Assembly (NCBI RefSeq): GCF_019219095.1 | Contig: NZ_JAHUWH010000013.1 | Location: 62,001 to 126,000 of the forward strand | Origin: Acidovorax sp. sic0104 | Lineage (GTDB): Bacteria > Pseudomonadota > Gammaproteobacteria > Burkholderiales > Burkholderiaceae_C | DNA length: 64,000 bases | Reading direction: 5' to 3' | Shown here: positions 51,869 to 61,174 of the stretch, piece by piece | Position numbering within the stretch: position 1 is the first letter of the stretch | Layout: every line of letters starts with the position of its first letter | Program-made: the position numbers and the translations under genes | The notes under the pieces: generated by a model | What the model was told of the DNA's origin: nothing | Database searches by the model: none | What the model saw: the letters and a program-made list of their open reading frames with translations, nothing else

Positions 51869-52444
51869 TCAAATCTTGCCTACGCCAGTGAGCGCGAGCT
51901 TGAACTTGACGGTCACGTCGTCGGCCACCATCGACGTGTCGGCCCACTCGTTCTCGCCGATCTTGAAAGCCAGGCGCTTGATGGGCAGGCTGCCGGTGGC
52001 GGTGGTGGTGGAGCCGCTTTGCGTGAGCGTCACGGGCACGACGACGTTCTGCGCGTTGCCCTTGATGGTGAGCTTGCCCGCCACTTCGAACTTGCCGCCG
52101 CCCAGCGCCTTGATGGCGGTGGACTCGAACTGCGCCTGCGGGAACTTGGCCACGTTGAACCAGACGGGCTTGGGCAGCTCGGCGTCCGTTTCCTTGGAGC
52201 CCAGCGTGGCGCTGCCGGTGTCCACCGTGAGCGCGATCTTGCTGGTGGCCAGCTTGGCGGGGTCAAAAGCCACCTGGGCGCTGAACTTCTTGAAGTGGCC
52301 GTCAAGTGGCACGCCCATCTGGCGCGCGGTGAACTGCACTTCGCTTTGCGCAGGCACCAACTGCTGCTGGGCCATGGCGACCTGGGTGCTCACGACAAGG
52401 GCGGCACCCAGCACGATGCGGGAGAAGGCGGAAGACACGTTCAT
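51869..52444 (-). CDS. YceI-family periplasmic protein (second of two)
   Basis: A 191-residue exported protein related to but clearly diverged from the neighbouring YceI protein. MNVSSAFSRIVLGAALVVSTQVAMAQ is the signal peptide; VPAQSEVQFTARQMGVPLDGHFKKFSAQVAFDPAKLA and LPKPVWFNVAKFPQAQFESTAIKALGGGKFEVAGKLTIKG are the core motifs. It has no cysteines in the mature part, unlike its partner. The pair plus cytochrome b561 recurs in many proteobacteria (yceI-yceJ type) and is thought to serve membrane redox chemistry, which I cannot verify here. Confidence 0.92.
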   Translation of the reverse strand: MNVSSAFSRIVLGAALVVSTQVAMAQQQLVPAQSEVQFTARQMGVPLDGHFKKFSAQVAFDPAKLATSKIALTVDTGSATLGSKETDAELPKPVWFNVAKFPQAQFESTAIKALGGGKFEVAGKLTIKGNAQNVVVPVTLTQSGSTTTATGSLPIKRLAFKIGENEWADTSMVADDVTVKFKLALTGVGKI

Positions 52445-52530
52445 TCGAAAACTCCGATCAAGAATTGGAAGAGGCCGTTGCGGCGGTATTTGCAGCGGTC
52501 GGCTGATTGGGGCGGGCATTTGCCAGCGCT

Positions 52531-52616
52531 CCCGTGGATCCGGCTGGGCCGGTCCACGGGGCGTCTCCCCCTCCCGTAGGAGAGGGGGAAGACGCGAAGC
52601 GGCTCAGGGAGTGCTT
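52531..52616. repeat. intra-operon dispersed repeat that encodes the end of the cytochrome gene
   Basis: CGTGGATCCGGCTGGGCCGGTCCACG hairpin (written here as two arms, GTGGATCCGGC and GGTCCACG), then TCCCCCTCCCGTAGGAGAGGGGGA stem and GAAGCGGCTCAGGGAG. The cytochrome gene's stop codon (TGA, 52604-52606) lies inside the element. Confidence 0.65.
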
Positions 52617-53191
52617 CGCCCCCCCGGCAGCATCCGCGCCAGCAAGCCGTCGCGGTCGATGATCTGGTGCTTGAGCGCGGCGGCCACGTGCAGCAGGACC
52701 AGCCCCGCCATCGCAAAGGCGGTGTACTGGTGCCAGGGCTTGATGGCCTCGGCCAGCTCCTTGCTCACGGGCACGAAGTCGGGCAACTGCCACAGGCCCA
52801 GGAACACGATGGGAAAGCCCGCCGCAGAGCTGTAGGCCCAGCCGATCAGCGGCACGGCGAAGAACAGCAGGTACAGCAGGTGGTGCGTGCCGTGGTGCGC
52901 CAGCTTCTGCCAGGCAGGCATCGCGGCTTCCACGGCGGCTGGAAGGGCGGGTGGGCGGTGCGTCAGGCGCCACAGCAGGCGCAGCAGCGACAACGCCAGG
53001 ATGGTCACGCCCGCCCACTTGTGCCAGTTGTAGAACTTGAGCCGCTGGGGAGAGAACGGCAGGCCGGTCATGTACAGGCCGAAACCGAACAGTCCGATCA
53101 GTGCCAGGCCCAGCACCCAGTGCAGGAGGATGGCGGTGCGCGTGTAGCGGCGGGGCGCTGCGGCAGCAGGGGCGTGGGCGGTTGCAGTCAT
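52604..53191 (-). CDS. cytochrome b561-family membrane protein
   Basis: A 195-residue four-helix diheme-type membrane protein. Helices: TAILLHWVLGLALIGLFGFGLYM, WAGVTILALSLLRLLWRL, HHLLYLLFFAVPLIGWAYSSAAG, and YTAFAMAGLVLLHVAAALKH. The histidines in LLHWVLG, NWHKW, HHGTHH, and WHQY/LHVAAALKH are the expected heme ligands of the YodB/CybB group. It moves electrons between quinol and a periplasmic partner, probably the co-encoded YceI proteins. The last residues (PGGRSTP) and the stop are provided by a dispersed repeat. ATG 53191. Confidence 0.9.
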   Translation of the reverse strand: MTATAHAPAAAAPRRYTRTAILLHWVLGLALIGLFGFGLYMTGLPFSPQRLKFYNWHKWAGVTILALSLLRLLWRLTHRPPALPAAVEAAMPAWQKLAHHGTHHLLYLLFFAVPLIGWAYSSAAGFPIVFLGLWQLPDFVPVSKELAEAIKPWHQYTAFAMAGLVLLHVAAALKHQIIDRDGLLARMLPGGRSTP

Positions 53192-53433
53192 CAAAGAGGT
53201 GGCGAAGGAATGGGGGCGCCGGACGCACCGCAGCCACGGCTGACGGGCGTCAGGCAATAGGGCAGTGTAGGAAGCCGAAGCCGGACCCGGCTTCAGGCAG
53301 ATTGACCACTCAGTTCAAAAAAAATGAATTGAGAGGGCTCTAGCGATCAAAGTTCCCCAATGTTCGGAAAACCCTGCGCAGTCCCGGGAATGGCCCGACC
53401 CGGGCCTGGCGGCGCGCATTGCGCCCGTCCGCG

Positions 53434-54711
53434 CTACCGTCCGAGCGCCGCCTTCTTCCAGGCTTCGGCGGCGGATGCTTCGTCGCCGCGCTGTTCCGCC
53501 AGTTCCGCCAAATGGCGCCAGGCGCTGGCGCGCAAGCCGGAGTCGGCCAGTTGCTGTGCCGCCTGCGTGAGCAACTGCTGGGACTTGCCCCACAGCTGGC
53601 GCTTGAGGCAGGCCATGCCCGCCAGGTACTGCAGTCGCGCATCGCGCGGATTGGCCTGGTGTGCGGATTCGATGCGCGCCAGCCAGGGAGCGTCCAGCGC
53701 GTCCAGACCCGCCTCGAGGGCTCGCACCAGCTTCAGGGCATGGTGTTCGGCCAGCGCATCGGGCTGGCCCACCATGCGGTCCCACACCGGCAGCAGCCAG
53801 GCGCGCACCTGCGTGGCGTCGCCGCCCAGTGATGCCAGCCGCTGCGCCGCATGGATGGCCAGCTCGGGCATGTTGCGCTCGGACGATTCCAGCGATAGCC
53901 AGATCTGCTGCAGCTGGGCGGTGTCATGCGCGCTGTTGATGAGCTCGGTGGCCAGGCCCCGCACGATGCTCTGGGCCGCACTGGGCGAAAAGGCGCGGTG
54001 CTTGCCCAGCAGCCGTGCGGTGTCGAGCGCCTCCTGCGTCTGCCGTGCCAGGCGGGTGGCCTTGAGCTTGATGCGCAGGGCCAGCGTGCGCCGCGCCGCA
54101 CCCTGGGGCAGTGCGGCCAGGCGTTCAAGTGCTGCGCTCGGGTCGCGGTCGTCCAGCGACCAGCGGGCGGCGCGCATCTGTGTGCCTTCGCGCATTTCCT
54201 GCTCGTTCACGGTGCCGCGGGCCGGGGCCTCTTGCAGCGCGTCCTGCAGATGGCTTTCTCGCGTGGCGCGGTCCTGCAGCGCATGGGACGCTTCGGCCGC
54301 GATCATGTGCGCCAGAGCACGCAGCTGTCCGCCGTGGGGCACGCCTTCGCCGGAGGCCGCCAGGGCGCTCTCCTGCGACAGCGCGGCCACGGCGGCCTTG
54401 CGCGAGCGGATGAAGCGCCCGCCGAGCATGTGGGTGAGCGCGTCGAGCAAGGCCGCGTGCATGGCGCGCTCCTTTTGCTGCACCCGCCAGCGGCGTGCCT
54501 GGTGGGGCAGCTCCAGCAGGGCGGCCAGGGCGCGCAGCGCCGCGTAGACCGTGACGAACCCGCCCACCAGCAGCAGCACCACCATGTTCAGCGACAGGTC
54601 GATGCGGTACGGTGGCCAGTACAGGGTCACGGTGCCCTGGTTGTTGCCCGCGAACAGCGCTGCCGCCACGGCCACGCCAAACAATGCCAAAAGCCAAAGT
54701 GCTGCGCGCAT
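53434..54711 (-). CDS. hemY: HemY-type heme biosynthesis protein
   Basis: A 425-residue inner-membrane protein. Two N-terminal TM helices (RAALWLLALFGVAVAAALFAGNN and LNMVVLLLVGGFVTVYAALRAL) flank PYRIDLSLN, the HemY_N signature; TPR-like helices fill the remainder (RLQYLAGMACLKRQLWGKSQQLLTQAAQQL). Its name refers to a role in protoheme metabolism, not to the unrelated protoporphyrinogen oxidase HemY of Bacillus. It follows hemX on the same strand, separated by 160 bases that hold a dispersed repeat. Confidence 0.93.
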   Translation of the reverse strand: MRAALWLLALFGVAVAAALFAGNNQGTVTLYWPPYRIDLSLNMVVLLLVGGFVTVYAALRALAALLELPHQARRWRVQQKERAMHAALLDALTHMLGGRFIRSRKAAVAALSQESALAASGEGVPHGGQLRALAHMIAAEASHALQDRATRESHLQDALQEAPARGTVNEQEMREGTQMRAARWSLDDRDPSAALERLAALPQGAARRTLALRIKLKATRLARQTQEALDTARLLGKHRAFSPSAAQSIVRGLATELINSAHDTAQLQQIWLSLESSERNMPELAIHAAQRLASLGGDATQVRAWLLPVWDRMVGQPDALAEHHALKLVRALEAGLDALDAPWLARIESAHQANPRDARLQYLAGMACLKRQLWGKSQQLLTQAAQQLADSGLRASAWRHLAELAEQRGDEASAAEAWKKAALGR

Positions 54712-54779
54712 TTCAATATTGCTCAGTGATCCGCTGCACTGCGCGCCTGCCCGTGAAACTGGCGCGGCCAGAGGCGAGT

Positions 54780-54866
54780 ACCACCGTGGAACTGGCTTCG
54801 CCAGGCCGCCGGTGGCGTCCCCCTCCCGCAGAAGAGGGGGAAGGCGCGAAGCGACTCGGGGGGTGA
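54780..54866. repeat. intra-operon dispersed repeat between hemX and hemY
   Basis: A GTGGAACTGGC hairpin-like start, GTCCCCCTCCC...AGAGGGGGAA stem and GCGAAGCGACTCGGGG tail. Orientation relative to transcription is the same as at 51.8 and 52.5 kb. Confidence 0.65.
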
Positions 54867-54871
54867 TTCAT

Positions 54872-55990
54872 TTACCTACCAGCTGCTGCAGTGGCCAGGG
54901 CAGACAAGGTCTCGTCCAGGCGCGGTTGTTCGGCCGCCTTCATGCTGGCCTGCGCGGTCTGCAGCGTGCTGGCGGCGTTCTGCGTGCGGCGCGAAGCCGG
55001 GTCGAAGTACTTGTTCAGGGCCAGCGTGGCGGAATTCAGGTCGGCGCGGGCCGACTCGAACTGTCGCGCGAGCACGCCCAGCCGCGCGTTGAGCAGCTTG
55101 AGCTTGAGGTTCTCGCGCAGGAAAAAGGTCTGCTCGGGCGCCAGCAGGATCGCCTCGGGCTGGTCGATGCGGCTCACGCGCACCAGGCCCCGAGCCTCGT
55201 CGCGCACCACTTCCCAGCTGCGCTGCAGGGTGGCCTGCCACCAGGCCATGCCGGCCGTGGGGGCGGGTGTGCTGCCAGGTGCCGCGGGGCCGGTCGACAG
55301 GCGCTTGGTGGACGCGGCCTGGGCCACGGCGTTGAGCACGGGCAGCTCGTCCACCTGGCGCACCAAGTCGTCCAGGCGGGCGAGCAGCCCGGCAGTGTCG
55401 GTGACGGCGGCGCGCGTCAGGCGGTCCAGGTCGCGGCCGATGGCGCGCTGCACGGGCGCCAGCCGCGGTTGGGCTGCCCGCTCGATGCGCTGGTTGGCGC
55501 TCTTGAGGGCCGCCACCAGGGGCTCCAGGCTCCCAGTGAGCTGGGACTGTTGCTGGGCCAGGCGGATGGCGGACTCGATGTCCACCACCAGGTTCTCGTC
55601 GCGCGAACGCGAAAGGCTTTGCATGAGCTCTTCGAGCTGGCTGCGCTGCAAGGCGACCTCGCTCACGCGGGCTTCGGCCACGGACAGGCGCGCGGCGGTG
55701 TCGCGCACCAACTCTTCCGCCTGGCGGGCCATGGTGCGGGCCTCGATCGCCTGCGCGCCGGAGTCTGCCGACTGCCGGGCCAGCTGTTCCTGGATGGCGC
55801 TCAGGCGCTGCCACAGCAGGGCGCTGCTGATGAGCGCGGCGGCGGCCACTGCGCCCAGCAGCAGCGTCAGCCCGCCGCTGCGGCCGGTGGCGGCGGGCGG
55901 GGTTGCTGCCACCGCAGGGCTGGCTGCCGGAGCAGCCGCAGAAGCGGCGGCGGGTGCGGAAGGCAGGTCGTTGGGGGGCGCAGAACTCAT
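54872..55990 (-). CDS. hemX: HemX-type uroporphyrinogen-III C-methyltransferase-like protein
   Basis: A 372-residue membrane-anchored protein. An Ala/Pro-rich cytoplasmic N-terminus (APAAASAAAPAASPAVAATPPAATG) leads to a single TM helix (GGLTLLLGAVAAAALISSALLW), then long coiled-coil helices (SAIQEQLARQSADSGAQAIEARTMARQAEELV) and a HemX C-terminal half. Despite its database title, HemX has no visible methyltransferase motifs and is thought to assist heme pathway assembly. ATG 55990 overlaps the hemD stop by 4 bases, so it is translationally coupled. Confidence 0.93.
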   Translation of the reverse strand: MSSAPPNDLPSAPAAASAAAPAASPAVAATPPAATGRSGGLTLLLGAVAAAALISSALLWQRLSAIQEQLARQSADSGAQAIEARTMARQAEELVRDTAARLSVAEARVSEVALQRSQLEELMQSLSRSRDENLVVDIESAIRLAQQQSQLTGSLEPLVAALKSANQRIERAAQPRLAPVQRAIGRDLDRLTRAAVTDTAGLLARLDDLVRQVDELPVLNAVAQAASTKRLSTGPAAPGSTPAPTAGMAWWQATLQRSWEVVRDEARGLVRVSRIDQPEAILLAPEQTFFLRENLKLKLLNARLGVLARQFESARADLNSATLALNKYFDPASRRTQNAASTLQTAQASMKAAEQPRLDETLSALATAAAGR

Positions 55991-56808
55991 GCGCCCGATT
56001 CTATCGACGCCACCACGTCCGCCAGCGCTGGACGGCATTCCCGCACCGTGCCAAAGCCCACTGCACGGGCCGCCTGGGCGATGCGCGGGTGGGTTGCGAG
56101 AGCCTGCGCGGCAGCCCACGGCTGGCCGGGCAGCGCCTGTGCCAGATGGGCCACCGCCTCGGAGCTGCTCAACAGCCACACCGAACCGTCCCGCGCCGCC
56201 TGTTGCGCCAGCGCCATCTCCACCGCATTGAAGTGGGGCGCGCTGCGTTGGTATGCCGCCACAAAATCCACGTGGCCACCGGCTGCGGTGATCTGCTGCG
56301 CGAGCCAGTCGCGGCCCGTGCCCAACGCGGACTCGTGCGCGCCGTCGGGGGTGGCCGATCGGCCGCGTACGATGAGCACCCGATCGCCGGGGCCGATCTG
56401 GCCGTGCACCTGCTGCCACAGCGCTTCCGAGTCGAACTGTGCTGCATCGGGCGCCGGGCCGTCGATCTGCCCTGGAGGCATGCCCGCCTGCACCAGCGCG
56501 GCGGCTGTTCCCGGGCCGGGTGCCCATGCTCTTGTTTTTATAGCTGTCAGCGCTTTGTGGGCGGGTGTCAGGGGCTCTTTTGATTCAAAAAAGTAGGTGG
56601 CGGCATTGCCACTCACGAACATTAGCGCCCGGTAGCTGGCCAGCCGGGCATGCGCCTGGGCCAGGGCCTGTCGTGCTGCGGTGTCGGTGCAGGGGCCGAT
56701 GCCTATCAACGGCAGCGCCACGGCGTCCAGCCCGTGCTCGCCCAGTTGCTCCACCCAGTGCGCGGCCTCGCGGGCCGGCCGCGTGACGATCACCCGGGGC
56801 AGGGGCAT
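55987..56808 (-). CDS. hemD: uroporphyrinogen-III synthase
   Basis: A 273-residue enzyme that closes hydroxymethylbilane to uroporphyrinogen III. RVIVTRPAREAAHWVEQLGEHGLDAVALPLIGI opens domain 1, and FVAAYQRSAP and WLLSSSEAVAHL are the conserved hinge and domain-2 motifs. ATG 56808 lies 12 bases after hemC. A dispersed GCTAT repeat is contained in the coding frame and supplies about residues 74-94 (ESKEPLTPAHKALTAIKTRA), which fall between the usual ALMFVSGNAATYFF and AWAPGPGTAAAL segments. The reading frame is intact across the element. Confidence 0.92.
   Translation of the reverse strand: MPLPRVIVTRPAREAAHWVEQLGEHGLDAVALPLIGIGPCTDTAARQALAQAHARLASYRALMFVSGNAATYFFESKEPLTPAHKALTAIKTRAWAPGPGTAAALVQAGMPPGQIDGPAPDAAQFDSEALWQQVHGQIGPGDRVLIVRGRSATPDGAHESALGTGRDWLAQQITAAGGHVDFVAAYQRSAPHFNAVEMALAQQAARDGSVWLLSSSEAVAHLAQALPGQPWAAAQALATHPRIAQAARAVGFGTVRECRPALADVVASIESGA
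56528..56590 (+). repeat. GCTAT/GCGCTT dispersed repeat, copy 8, in frame inside hemD
   Basis: GCTCTTGTTTTTATAGCTGT, CAGCGCTTTGTGGGCGGGTG and GGCTCTTTTGATTCAAAA match the block order of the intergenic copies. On the opposite strand it is translated within HemD. Confidence 0.75.
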
Positions 56809-56820
56809 GGCGGCCTCGGC

Positions 56821-57852
56821 TCAGTCCTGCGGCAGGTTCGCAGGGCTCACACCGCGCGCACCGCCAGCGTGCAGGCGTTCGGCCACCGCGTTGCCCAGGG
56901 CTTCGGCCTGCGCATGCGTGGCAACCGGGCCGCCGGCCTGTGCGCGCACCAGCGGCGCCTGGCCGTCCGGGTCACCCCAGGCCGCGTCGATCTGGAGCAC
57001 CCCGCCATGCAGTGTTCCGTGTGCGGCCAGCGGCATGGAGCAGCTGCCGCCCATCGCACGGCTGACGGCGCGCTCGGCCGCTACGGTGAGCCAGGTGTCC
57101 TGGTGTGCGAGCGGCGCCAGCGCATCGACGAGGTCCTGCCGCTCCCCGCGCACTTCGATGCCCAGCGCGCCCTGGCCGGCCGCCGGCAGCATGGTGGCAG
57201 GGTCGAACGTGGCGCGGATGCGGGACGCGAGGCCCAGGCGCTTGAGGCCCGCTGCAGCCAGCACGATGGCGTCGTACTGGCCCTCGTCCAGCTTGCGCAA
57301 GCGCGTGTCGAGGTTGCCGCGCAGCGGCTCGATCCGCAGGTCGGGCCGCAGAGCCTGCAGCAGGACCTGGCGGCGCAGGCTGGACGTGCCCACCACCGCG
57401 CCCTGCGGCAGTTCATCCAGGGTGGCGTAGCGTGGAGAGACGAAGGCATCGCGCGGGTCTTCGCGCTCCATCACGCAGGCGAGCACGAAGCCTTCGGGCA
57501 GCTCCATGGGCACATCTTTGAGCGAGTGCACGGCGATGTGCGCGCGCCCTTCTTCCAGCGCCACCTCCAGCTCCTTGACGAACAGGCCCTTGCCGCCCAC
57601 CTTGGACAGCGACCGGTCCAGGATCTGGTCACCCTTGGTGGTCATGCCCAGAAGCTCCACCGTGTGGCCCTGCGCGCGCAACAGGGCTTGCACATGCTCT
57701 GCCTGCCACAGCGCAAGGCGGCTTTCCCGGGTCGCGATGACGATGTGTAGCGGTGCTTTCGTCGCCGGGCCGCCCCAAGGCGAAAGGCGCCCCCCTTGGG
57801 GGGGCAGTGACCCGTGAAGCGGCGGAGCGTGGGGGGCGTTGGAGCTGCTCAA
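56821..57852 (-). CDS. hemC: porphobilinogen deaminase (hydroxymethylbilane synthase)
   Basis: Joins four porphobilinogens to hydroxymethylbilane. [24 protein letters not shown] starts the canonical fold, [33 protein letters not shown] and [16 protein letters not shown] follow, and the dipyrromethane-bearing cysteine is in [12 protein letters not shown] at about residue 271. The frame upstream of IVIATRE has no ATG: only TTG 57852 (the start used here) or a CTG at codon 16 is available. The 35 added residues ([16 protein letters not shown]) are translated from a dispersed repeat. First gene of hemC-hemD-hemX, divergent from ppc. Confidence 0.93.
   Translation of the reverse strand: MSSSNAPHAPPLHGSLPPQGGRLSPWGGPATKAPLHIVIATRESRLALWQAEHVQALLRAQGHTVELLGMTTKGDQILDRSLSKVGGKGLFVKELEVALEEGRAHIAVHSLKDVPMELPEGFVLACVMEREDPRDAFVSPRYATLDELPQGAVVGTSSLRRQVLLQALRPDLRIEPLRGNLDTRLRKLDEGQYDAIVLAAAGLKRLGLASRIRATFDPATMLPAAGQGALGIEVRGERQDLVDALAPLAHQDTWLTVAAERAVSRAMGGSCSMPLAAHGTLHGGVLQIDAAWGDPDGQAPLVRAQAGGPVATHAQAEALGNAVAERLHAGGARGVSPANLPQD
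57752..57837. repeat. dispersed repeat at the 5' end of hemC
   Basis: GGGCCGCCCCAAGGCGAAAG with GCGCCCCCTTGGGGGGGCAG, then GTGAAGCGGCGGAGCGTGGG. It is in frame with hemC when read leftward and appears to code for its N-terminal extension. Confidence 0.6.
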
Positions 57853-57984
57853 GTTCGTAACCTGTTTGTAATCTTTCAGGGGCGGGCGATGCTAGCATGC
57901 GCCCGCACCGGGGCTGTGGTGTGGCCCGGCGTGCCCGGGCGGGCGGCCCCAGGCCACCCCTCTTCCATTCCCGGAGACACCTGC

Positions 57985-60774
57985 ATGAAACGATCCGACA
58001 AGGACCAACCCCTGATCGACGACATCCGCCTGCTCGGCCGCATCCTGGGCGATGTGATCCGGGACCAGGAAGGCGTGGCCGCCTATGAACTGGTCGAGCA
58101 GGTGCGCAAGCTCTCCGTGGCCTTCCGCCGCGATGCGGACCAGGAGGCCGACCGCGCGCTCAAGAAGCTGCTCAAGTCCCTGTCGGGCGACCAGACGGTG
58201 AGCGTGATCCGCGCCTTCACCTACTTCAGCCACCTGGCCAACCTGGCCGAAGACCGCCACCACATCCGCCGCCGCGCCGTGCATGAACGCGCCGGCGACA
58301 CGCAGGAGGGCAGCATCGAGGTTGCCCTGTCGCGTCTGCGCTGGGCGGGCATTGCGCCCAAGGCGATCTCGCAGACGCTGGCCGGCAGCTACGTGGCGCC
58401 CGTGCTCACCGCCCACCCCACCGAAGTGCAGCGCAAGAGCATTCTGGATGCCGAGCGCGGCATCGCCCAGCTGCTGGCCACGCGCGACGACATCCAGGTG
58501 CGCGCCCAGCTGTACAACACCGCCAAGGACGCGCTCACGCCGCGCGAGCTGGCCGCCAACGAAGCCCAGCTGCGCGCCCGCGTCGCCCAGCTTTGGCAGA
58601 CCCGCCTGTTGCGCTACAGCAAGCTCACCGTGGCCGACGAGATCGAGAACGCGCTGTCGTACTACGAGGCTACCTTTCTGCGCGAGATCCCCAAGATCTA
58701 CGCCGACCTGGAGGCCGAACTCGGCCAGTACCCCGTTCACAGCTTCCTGCGCATGGGCCAGTGGATCGGCGGCGACCGCGACGGCAACCCCAATGTGACC
58801 GCGCAGACGCTGCGCTACGCGCTGGGCCGCCAGGCGGAGGTGGCGCTGCGCCATTACCTGACCGAGGTGCACTACCTGGGCGGCGAGCTGTCGCTGTCGG
58901 CACGCCTGGTGCAGGTATCGGCCGAGATGGAGGCACTGGCCCTGCGCTCGCCCGACACCAACGAACACCGTGTGGACGAGCCCTACCGCCGCGCGCTCAC
59001 GGGCATCTACGCACGGCTGGCCGCTTCGCTCAAGGAACTGACAGGCGGCGAGGCCGCGCGCCACGCCGTGGCGCCGCAGAACCCCTATGGCAGCGCCGAG
59101 GAGTTTCTGGCCGACCTGCGCGTGATCCAGGCGTCTCTTCAGTCGCACCACGGCGAATCGCTGGCCGCCGAGCGTCTGCACCCCCTCATCCGCGCCGTGC
59201 AGGTGTTCGGCTTTCACCTGGCCACGGTGGACCTGCGCCAAAGCTCCGACAAGCATGAGGAGGTGGTGGCCGAGCTGCTGGCCAAAGCGCGCATCGAGCC
59301 CCAGTACGCGAGCCTGCAAGAAGCCGCCAAGCGTGCGCTCTTGGTCAAGCTGTTGAACGACGCGCGCCCTCTGCGCGTGGTGGGTGCCGACTACTCGGCC
59401 CATACGCAAGGCGAGCTGGCCATCTTCGAGACCGCCCGCGTGATGCGCGAGCGCTTTGGCCACGAAGCCATCCGCCACTACATCATCAGCCACACCGAAA
59501 CGGTGAGCGACCTGCTGGAAGTGCTGCTGCTGCAAAAGGAAGTGGGCCTGATGAGCGGTACCCTGGATGCCGAGTCGCGCAACCACCTCATCGTGGTGCC
59601 GCTGTTCGAGACCATCGAAGACCTGCGCAATGCGGCGCCCATCATGCGCGAGTTCTACAGCCTGCCCGGCGTGGCTGCGTTGGTGCAGCGCAGTGGTGGG
59701 GAGCAGGACATCATGCTGGGCTACAGCGACAGCAACAAGGACGGCGGCATCTTCACCAGCAACTGGGAGCTGTACCGCGCCGAGATCGCGCTGGTGGAGC
59801 TGTTCGACGAACTCGCCACCCACCACGGCATCCAGCTGCGCATGTTCCACGGGCGGGGCGGCACCGTGGGGCGGGGCGGCGGCCCGAGCTACCAGGCCAT
59901 CCTGGCACAGCCCCCGGGCACCGTGCGCGGCCAGATCCGGCTGACGGAGCAGGGAGAGGTCATCGCATCGAAATACGCCAACCCCGAGATCGGCCGGCGC
60001 AACCTGGAAACCCTGGTCGCCGCCACGCTGGAAGCCACGCTGCTGCAGCCCACCAAGCCCGCAACCAAGGCCTTTCTGGAAGCCGCCGCGCAGCTGTCCC
60101 TGGCCAGCATGGGCAGCTACCGCGCCCTGGTGTACGACACCCCGGGCTTCACCGAGTATTTCTTCAACTCGACTCCGATCCGCGAGATCGCCGAGCTCAA
60201 CATCGGCTCGCGCCCGGCCAGCCGCAAGGCCAGCCAGAAGATCGAAGACCTGCGCGCCATTCCGTGGGGCTTCAGCTGGGGCCAGTGCCGCCTCACGCTG
60301 CCCGGCTGGTTCGGTTTCGGATCGGCGGTGGATGCGTTCATCAACGCCGAAGGCAAGGATGCGAAGGCCCAACTGGCCCTGCTGCAGAAGATGTACCGCC
60401 AGTGGCCGTTCTTTCGCACGCTGCTGTCCAACATGGACATGGTGCTGGCCAAAAGCGACCTGGCCCTGGCCTCACGCTACAGCGAACTCGTTACCGACGC
60501 GCGCCTGCGCAAAAAGGTGTTCACCGCCATCGAGGCAGAGTGGCAGCGCACGGCCGACGCCCTCACTCGCATCACCGGCGACAAGCAGCGGTTGATGCAC
60601 AACGCGGCGCTCGCGCGCTCCATCAAGCACCGCTTTCCGTACATCGACCCGCTGCACCATCTGCAGGTCGAACTGGTGCGCCGCTGGCGCGCGGGGCAGG
60701 GGGATGAGCGGGTGCAGACCGGGATTCACATCTCCATCAACGGGATTGCGGCGGGGTTGCGCAACACCGGTTGA
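57985..60774 (+). CDS. ppc: phosphoenolpyruvate carboxylase
   Basis: Carboxylates PEP to oxaloacetate to refill the TCA cycle. The 929-residue protein has [12 protein letters not shown] with the catalytic histidine at about 144, [40 protein letters not shown] at about 621-645, and the C-terminal [18 protein letters not shown] ending in the conserved terminal glycine. ATG 57985 follows GGAGACACCTGC, a good ribosome site; the frame open to 57814 is the hemC side read in the other direction. Divergent from hemC with 132 bases between starts. Confidence 0.97.
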   Translation: MKRSDKDQPLIDDIRLLGRILGDVIRDQEGVAAYELVEQVRKLSVAFRRDADQEADRALKKLLKSLSGDQTVSVIRAFTYFSHLANLAEDRHHIRRRAVHERAGDTQEGSIEVALSRLRWAGIAPKAISQTLAGSYVAPVLTAHPTEVQRKSILDAERGIAQLLATRDDIQVRAQLYNTAKDALTPRELAANEAQLRARVAQLWQTRLLRYSKLTVADEIENALSYYEATFLREIPKIYADLEAELGQYPVHSFLRMGQWIGGDRDGNPNVTAQTLRYALGRQAEVALRHYLTEVHYLGGELSLSARLVQVSAEMEALALRSPDTNEHRVDEPYRRALTGIYARLAASLKELTGGEAARHAVAPQNPYGSAEEFLADLRVIQASLQSHHGESLAAERLHPLIRAVQVFGFHLATVDLRQSSDKHEEVVAELLAKARIEPQYASLQEAAKRALLVKLLNDARPLRVVGADYSAHTQGELAIFETARVMRERFGHEAIRHYIISHTETVSDLLEVLLLQKEVGLMSGTLDAESRNHLIVVPLFETIEDLRNAAPIMREFYSLPGVAALVQRSGGEQDIMLGYSDSNKDGGIFTSNWELYRAEIALVELFDELATHHGIQLRMFHGRGGTVGRGGGPSYQAILAQPPGTVRGQIRLTEQGEVIASKYANPEIGRRNLETLVAATLEATLLQPTKPATKAFLEAAAQLSLASMGSYRALVYDTPGFTEYFFNSTPIREIAELNIGSRPASRKASQKIEDLRAIPWGFSWGQCRLTLPGWFGFGSAVDAFINAEGKDAKAQLALLQKMYRQWPFFRTLLSNMDMVLAKSDLALASRYSELVTDARLRKKVFTAIEAEWQRTADALTRITGDKQRLMHNAALARSIKHRFPYIDPLHHLQVELVRRWRAGQGDERVQTGIHISINGIAAGLRNTG

Positions 60775-60880
60775 TGCATGGCGAGGCAGGTGCGTGGGCG
60801 TCGCATGCCCACGCAGCAACGCCGTGGTCGAAACGCCTCGCGCGCAAGAAAGAGGCGGGCTGTTGCGATGTCAAGCGCGG

Positions 60881-61174
60881 CTATTCGCGCACCAGCTGCA
60901 TGTACCGCCAGTACGCCCACACCAGGCCCACGGCGAGGCCGATGCCCAGCCCCCATCCCACGGGGAGCCCGAGGCCGAAGATGAGCAGGCACGTCAGGCC
61001 CACGCTCACCAGCGCAATCCAGAACATCGTGAAGAAGTCGAATCGGGCAAGCTCGACCGCGTCTTCACCCACGCTGCGCGTGGTGCGGCCGTGCTTCTCA
61101 CGCTGGCGCCTGAACACGAAGAGGTCCGCAGCAAACTCGGCAATGGCGGACAGAAGATCGGTCACGATGCTCAT
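60881..61174 (-). CDS. small inner-membrane protein
   Basis: A 97-residue protein with two hydrophobic helices, FTMFWIALVSVGLTCLLIFGLGL and VGWGLGIGLAVGLVWAYW, after a basic N-terminal segment (FVFRRQREKHGRTTRSVGED). ATG 61174. I recognise no family. It converges with ppc across 106 bases. Confidence 0.7.
   Translation of the reverse strand: MSIVTDLLSAIAEFAADLFVFRRQREKHGRTTRSVGEDAVELARFDFFTMFWIALVSVGLTCLLIFGLGLPVGWGLGIGLAVGLVWAYWRYMQLVRE

Noticed and set aside
57892..60372. An 826-codon leftward open frame opposite ppc
   Set aside because: Same reason: low-complexity translation antisense to an unmistakable PEP carboxylase gene.
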